Shown here one piece after another: positions 61,686-64,000 of a DNA stretch of 64,000 nucleotides. Numbering within the stretch: position 1 is the first letter of the stretch; each line of letters opens with the position of its first letter. Made by a program: the position numbers and the translations under genes. The notes beneath the pieces are model-generated. The model saw nothing but the letters and a program-made list of their open reading frames with translations, made no database searches and was not told the DNA's origin. This stretch comes from Paraburkholderia ultramafica (GTDB lineage Bacteria > Pseudomonadota > Gammaproteobacteria > Burkholderiales > Burkholderiaceae): assembly GCF_902859915.1 (NCBI RefSeq), contig NZ_CADIKK010000035.1, positions 1 through 64,000 on the forward strand, written 5' to 3'.

Positions 61686-61717
61686 GGAATTGCTCACAAC
61701 ACAACGGAGTTTTCAAA

Positions 61718-61915
61718 ATGGAACTGGAAGTCAAAGACATGACCTGCGGGCATTGTGCGGGCGTGATCACGAAAGCGGTCAAGGAAGTCGACACACAGGC
61801 GACGGTGGACATCGACGTTGCGACCAGGACGGTGCGCATCGAATCCGCGCGCGGTGCCGACATTTTTTTGTCGGCCATCCAGGAATCAGGGTACACCCCC
61901 GCTGTTCGCGCTTGA
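61718..61915 (+). CDS. copZ: CopZ-like HMA protein, third copy
   Basis: A 65-residue copper chaperone: LEVKDMTCGHCAGVITKAVK with metal site MTCGHC, then beta strands TVDIDVATRTVRIES. It delivers copper to CopA, whose gene begins 78 bp downstream. The preceding promoter is CueR-type. It is distinct from the two MSCGGC copies further left. Confidence 0.93.
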   Translation: MELEVKDMTCGHCAGVITKAVKEVDTQATVDIDVATRTVRIESARGADIFLSAIQESGYTPAVRA

Positions 61916-61993
61916 CCCTCTCGCCGGCATAGTGCCGGTCCTGCGGTCCTCGACGGCCGCACCGCCCACTGGTGCGGCCTTTCAAACAGAATT

Positions 61994-64000
61994 ATGGCTA
62001 CCCAACTTCTGAATCCCCACGCGGTGGTTGCCGCCACTCCCACCTCGACCATCACCTTCGAACTGCCCATTGAGGGCATGACGTGCGCATCGTGCGTCGC
62101 GCGGGTGGAAAAAGCGATTGCGCGCGTGCCCGGTGTGACGCGTACCTCCGTGAATCTTGCGACCGAGAAAGCGTCTATCGAAGCTGACTCTCTGCAGGCG
62201 CAGGCTGCCGTCGCGGACGCCGTCCGTTCGGCGGGCTATGAGGTGCCGGAACAGGAGATAGTGCTGCGCATCAACGGCATGACCTGTGCATCGTGCGTCG
62301 CGCGCGTTGAAAAGGCACTGAACAAGGTTGCCGGCGTGTCGTCGGCCAGCGTGAACCTGGCGACGGAACAGGCAACGATAAAAGCCCTTGCAGGTGTCTC
62401 CCCGGACGTTCTCGTGAGTACCGTACAGAAGGCGGGGTACGACGCGACCATTCCGGAATCGGACGTTGAGCAGCCGCCGAAGCGTGACTTTGCGGCGTTC
62501 AGGGTCACCGGTGCAGCCATTTTTAGCGTTCCGCTCCTCGTTCCGATGGTAGCGCAATGGTTGGGCGGGCACGTCATGCTCCCCATCTGGCTTTCGTTTG
62601 CGCTGGCGACCGTCGTGCAATTTGGGTTCGGCATGCGTTTCTACAAATCGGCGTACAAAGCGGTGCTCGCCAAGGCGGGCAACATGGATTTGCTGGTCGC
62701 TCTCGGGACGTCGGCCGCGTACGGCTTGAGCGTCTATGAAGTCATCGCCCATCCGGGCGACATGGGCCATCTGTATTTCGAAGCGTCGGCTGTTGTCATC
62801 ACGCTCGTGCTGTTCGGGAAATGGCTCGAGGCCAAGGCAAAGCGCCAGACTACGGAGGCTATCCGCGCATTGAACGCGTTGCGGCCTGACAGAGCGCGAG
62901 TCCGCATCGATGGTACTGAGCAGGAAGTACCCCTTTCCGCTGTACGGGTCGGCACGCAGGTCGTCGTCCGCCCGGGTGAGCGCGTTCCGGTGGACGGCAC
63001 GATAGTGGAAGGCGCCAGCTCCGTGGACGAGTCACTCATTACGGGTGAGAGCTTGCCCGTCGCCATGCAACCGGGCGATAGAGTGACTGGTGGGTCCATC
63101 AACGTTGACGGACTGCTTGTTGTCGAGACGACGGCCGTCGGCGCTGAGACGACGCTGTCCAGAATCATCCGGCTCGTTGAGTCCGCTCAGGCTGAGAAAG
63201 CACCGGTTCAACGGTTGGTGGACAAGGTGAGCGCCGTATTTGTGCCTACGATTTTGGGAATTGCATTCTTGACGCTCGTTGGCTGGATGCTTTACTCAGG
63301 TCACGTAGAAACCGCCATTCTCAATGCGGTAGCCGTGCTGGTCATCGCCTGTCCGTGCGCGCTGGGACTGGCGACACCGACCGCTATCATGGCCGGCACC
63401 GGAGTTGCGGCGCGACACGGCATTCTCATCAAGGACGCCGAAGCCCTCGAAGTCGCGCATCGAATCAATACGGTCGCGTTCGACAAGACCGGCACGCTGA
63501 CCGTCGGCAAGCCGACCCTCGTCGAATTCCGCACCTTCGGCGTGGTGCGCGATGAAGCGCTCGCAATCGCGGCAGCCATCCAGCAGGGCAGCGAGCATCC
63601 GTTGGCACACGCGGTGACGCAAGCGGCACAGGCGGACGGGATAGCCGCTCCGAAGGCGAGTGAGGTGCGAGCCATCGCCGGGCGCGGCGTTCAGGCGGTT
63701 GTCGATGGCCGGGCCTACACCATTGCGAACGCTCGCTTCCTGCGGGAAGCGCGAATCAATGTACCCACAGAGGTTCTTGCTCAGGGCGATTTTGCGCAAG
63801 CTGAAGGACGGACGGTTTCGTGGCTCGTCGAGTTGGGCGATGCCCGCAAGGTTGTGGCGCTGCTCGCGTTTGGCGACACCGTCAAGGACACGGCGGCGGA
63901 TGCCATCGACCACATGCGTTCCATGAAAATCCGGACGGTCCTGCTGACCGGCGACAATCAGGGCGCGGCGCGTGCGGTAGCTGAGAAGCTCGGTATCGGG
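61994..64000 (+). CDS. copA: Copper-translocating P1B-type ATPase CopA (partial, runs off right edge)
   Basis: 669 codons to the window edge, no stop. It has two N-terminal HMA domains, each with GMTCASC (Cys31/34 and Cys98/101), and membrane segments with the copper signature CPC at Cys453-Pro-Cys455 (VIACPCALGLATP). Also seen are TGES in the actuator domain, phosphorylation site Asp497 (DKTGTLTVG), SEHPLA, and TGDN near the end. It exports Cu(I) from the cytoplasm. The missing C-terminus should contain the hinge end and last two membrane helices. Confidence 0.96.
   Translation, partial: MATQLLNPHAVVAATPTSTITFELPIEGMTCASCVARVEKAIARVPGVTRTSVNLATEKASIEADSLQAQAAVADAVRSAGYEVPEQEIVLRINGMTCASCVARVEKALNKVAGVSSASVNLATEQATIKALAGVSPDVLVSTVQKAGYDATIPESDVEQPPKRDFAAFRVTGAAIFSVPLLVPMVAQWLGGHVMLPIWLSFALATVVQFGFGMRFYKSAYKAVLAKAGNMDLLVALGTSAAYGLSVYEVIAHPGDMGHLYFEASAVVITLVLFGKWLEAKAKRQTTEAIRALNALRPDRARVRIDGTEQEVPLSAVRVGTQVVVRPGERVPVDGTIVEGASSVDESLITGESLPVAMQPGDRVTGGSINVDGLLVVETTAVGAETTLSRIIRLVESAQAEKAPVQRLVDKVSAVFVPTILGIAFLTLVGWMLYSGHVETAILNAVAVLVIACPCALGLATPTAIMAGTGVAARHGILIKDAEALEVAHRINTVAFDKTGTLTVGKPTLVEFRTFGVVRDEALAIAAAIQQGSEHPLAHAVTQAAQADGIAAPKASEVRAIAGRGVQAVVDGRAYTIANARFLREARINVPTEVLAQGDFAQAEGRTVSWLVELGDARKVVALLAFGDTVKDTAADAIDHMRSMKIRTVLLTGDNQGAARAVAEKLGIG

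Overview
The window reads as a chromosome segment of a beta-proteobacterium of the Burkholderia/Paraburkholderia group. The reasons are the gene content and order: paaABCDE followed by a DUF1835 gene and a TetR-type paaR, then an Lrp regulator divergent from hppD, a single-chain indolepyruvate ferredoxin oxidoreductase, maeB, pyrE and a type-2 argC. I recall this order from chromosome 1 of Burkholderia species, but that is memory and not a database search. The DNA is GC-rich, and many transcription units end in strong GC hairpins followed by T runs.

The first ~34.7 kb look like core chromosome. The left edge lies inside the leader of an rRNA operon that reads off the window to the left: a sigma70-type promoter on the minus strand and a boxA-like leader are visible, and the 16S gene should be just outside. 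Then come an SGNH hydrolase, an FAD dehydrogenase and the phenylacetyl-CoA epoxidase operon with a palindromic operator in its promoter. Tyrosine and aromatic amino acid catabolism (hppD, indolepyruvate oxidoreductase), central metabolism (maeB, pyrE, argC) and housekeeping or hypothetical genes follow. This part carries several decayed genes: an MFS transporter stub, a 5'-truncated EamA transporter, and a deletion that fused a phosphoesterase to a di-haem cytochrome c peroxidase. It also contains a candidate small RNA of about 62 nt with two anti-Shine-Dalgarno motifs (23727-23788, minus strand).

From ~34.8 kb to the right edge the content changes to accessory metal-related genes. A CHAD-domain gene, a ribbon-helix-helix-like protein and an orphan phoU form a putative phosphate/polyphosphate group. 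They are followed by a divalent-metal group: a DMT transporter with a His-rich tail, a GDT1/TMEM165 exporter behind a yybP-ykoY-type leader, and an RcnR-like repressor with a DmeF-like CDF exporter. Next is a TolC-adaptor-RND-MFS-PAP2 operon, divergent from an OmpR-type two-component system.

The last ~20 kb also hold a copper-resistance set. It includes three CopZ-like metallochaperones, two DUF305 genes (one only a remnant), a TolC protein, a Tat-exported multicopper oxidase, a CusF-like protein, a truncated cupredoxin-like peptide, a methyltransferase, CueR, and CopA running off the right edge. Four MerR/CueR-type promoters with the same 19-bp spacer precede cueR and each copZ, which predicts one copper-responsive regulon controlled by the CueR encoded here. 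No integrase, insertion sequence, CRISPR array, tRNA or phage gene was recognised.
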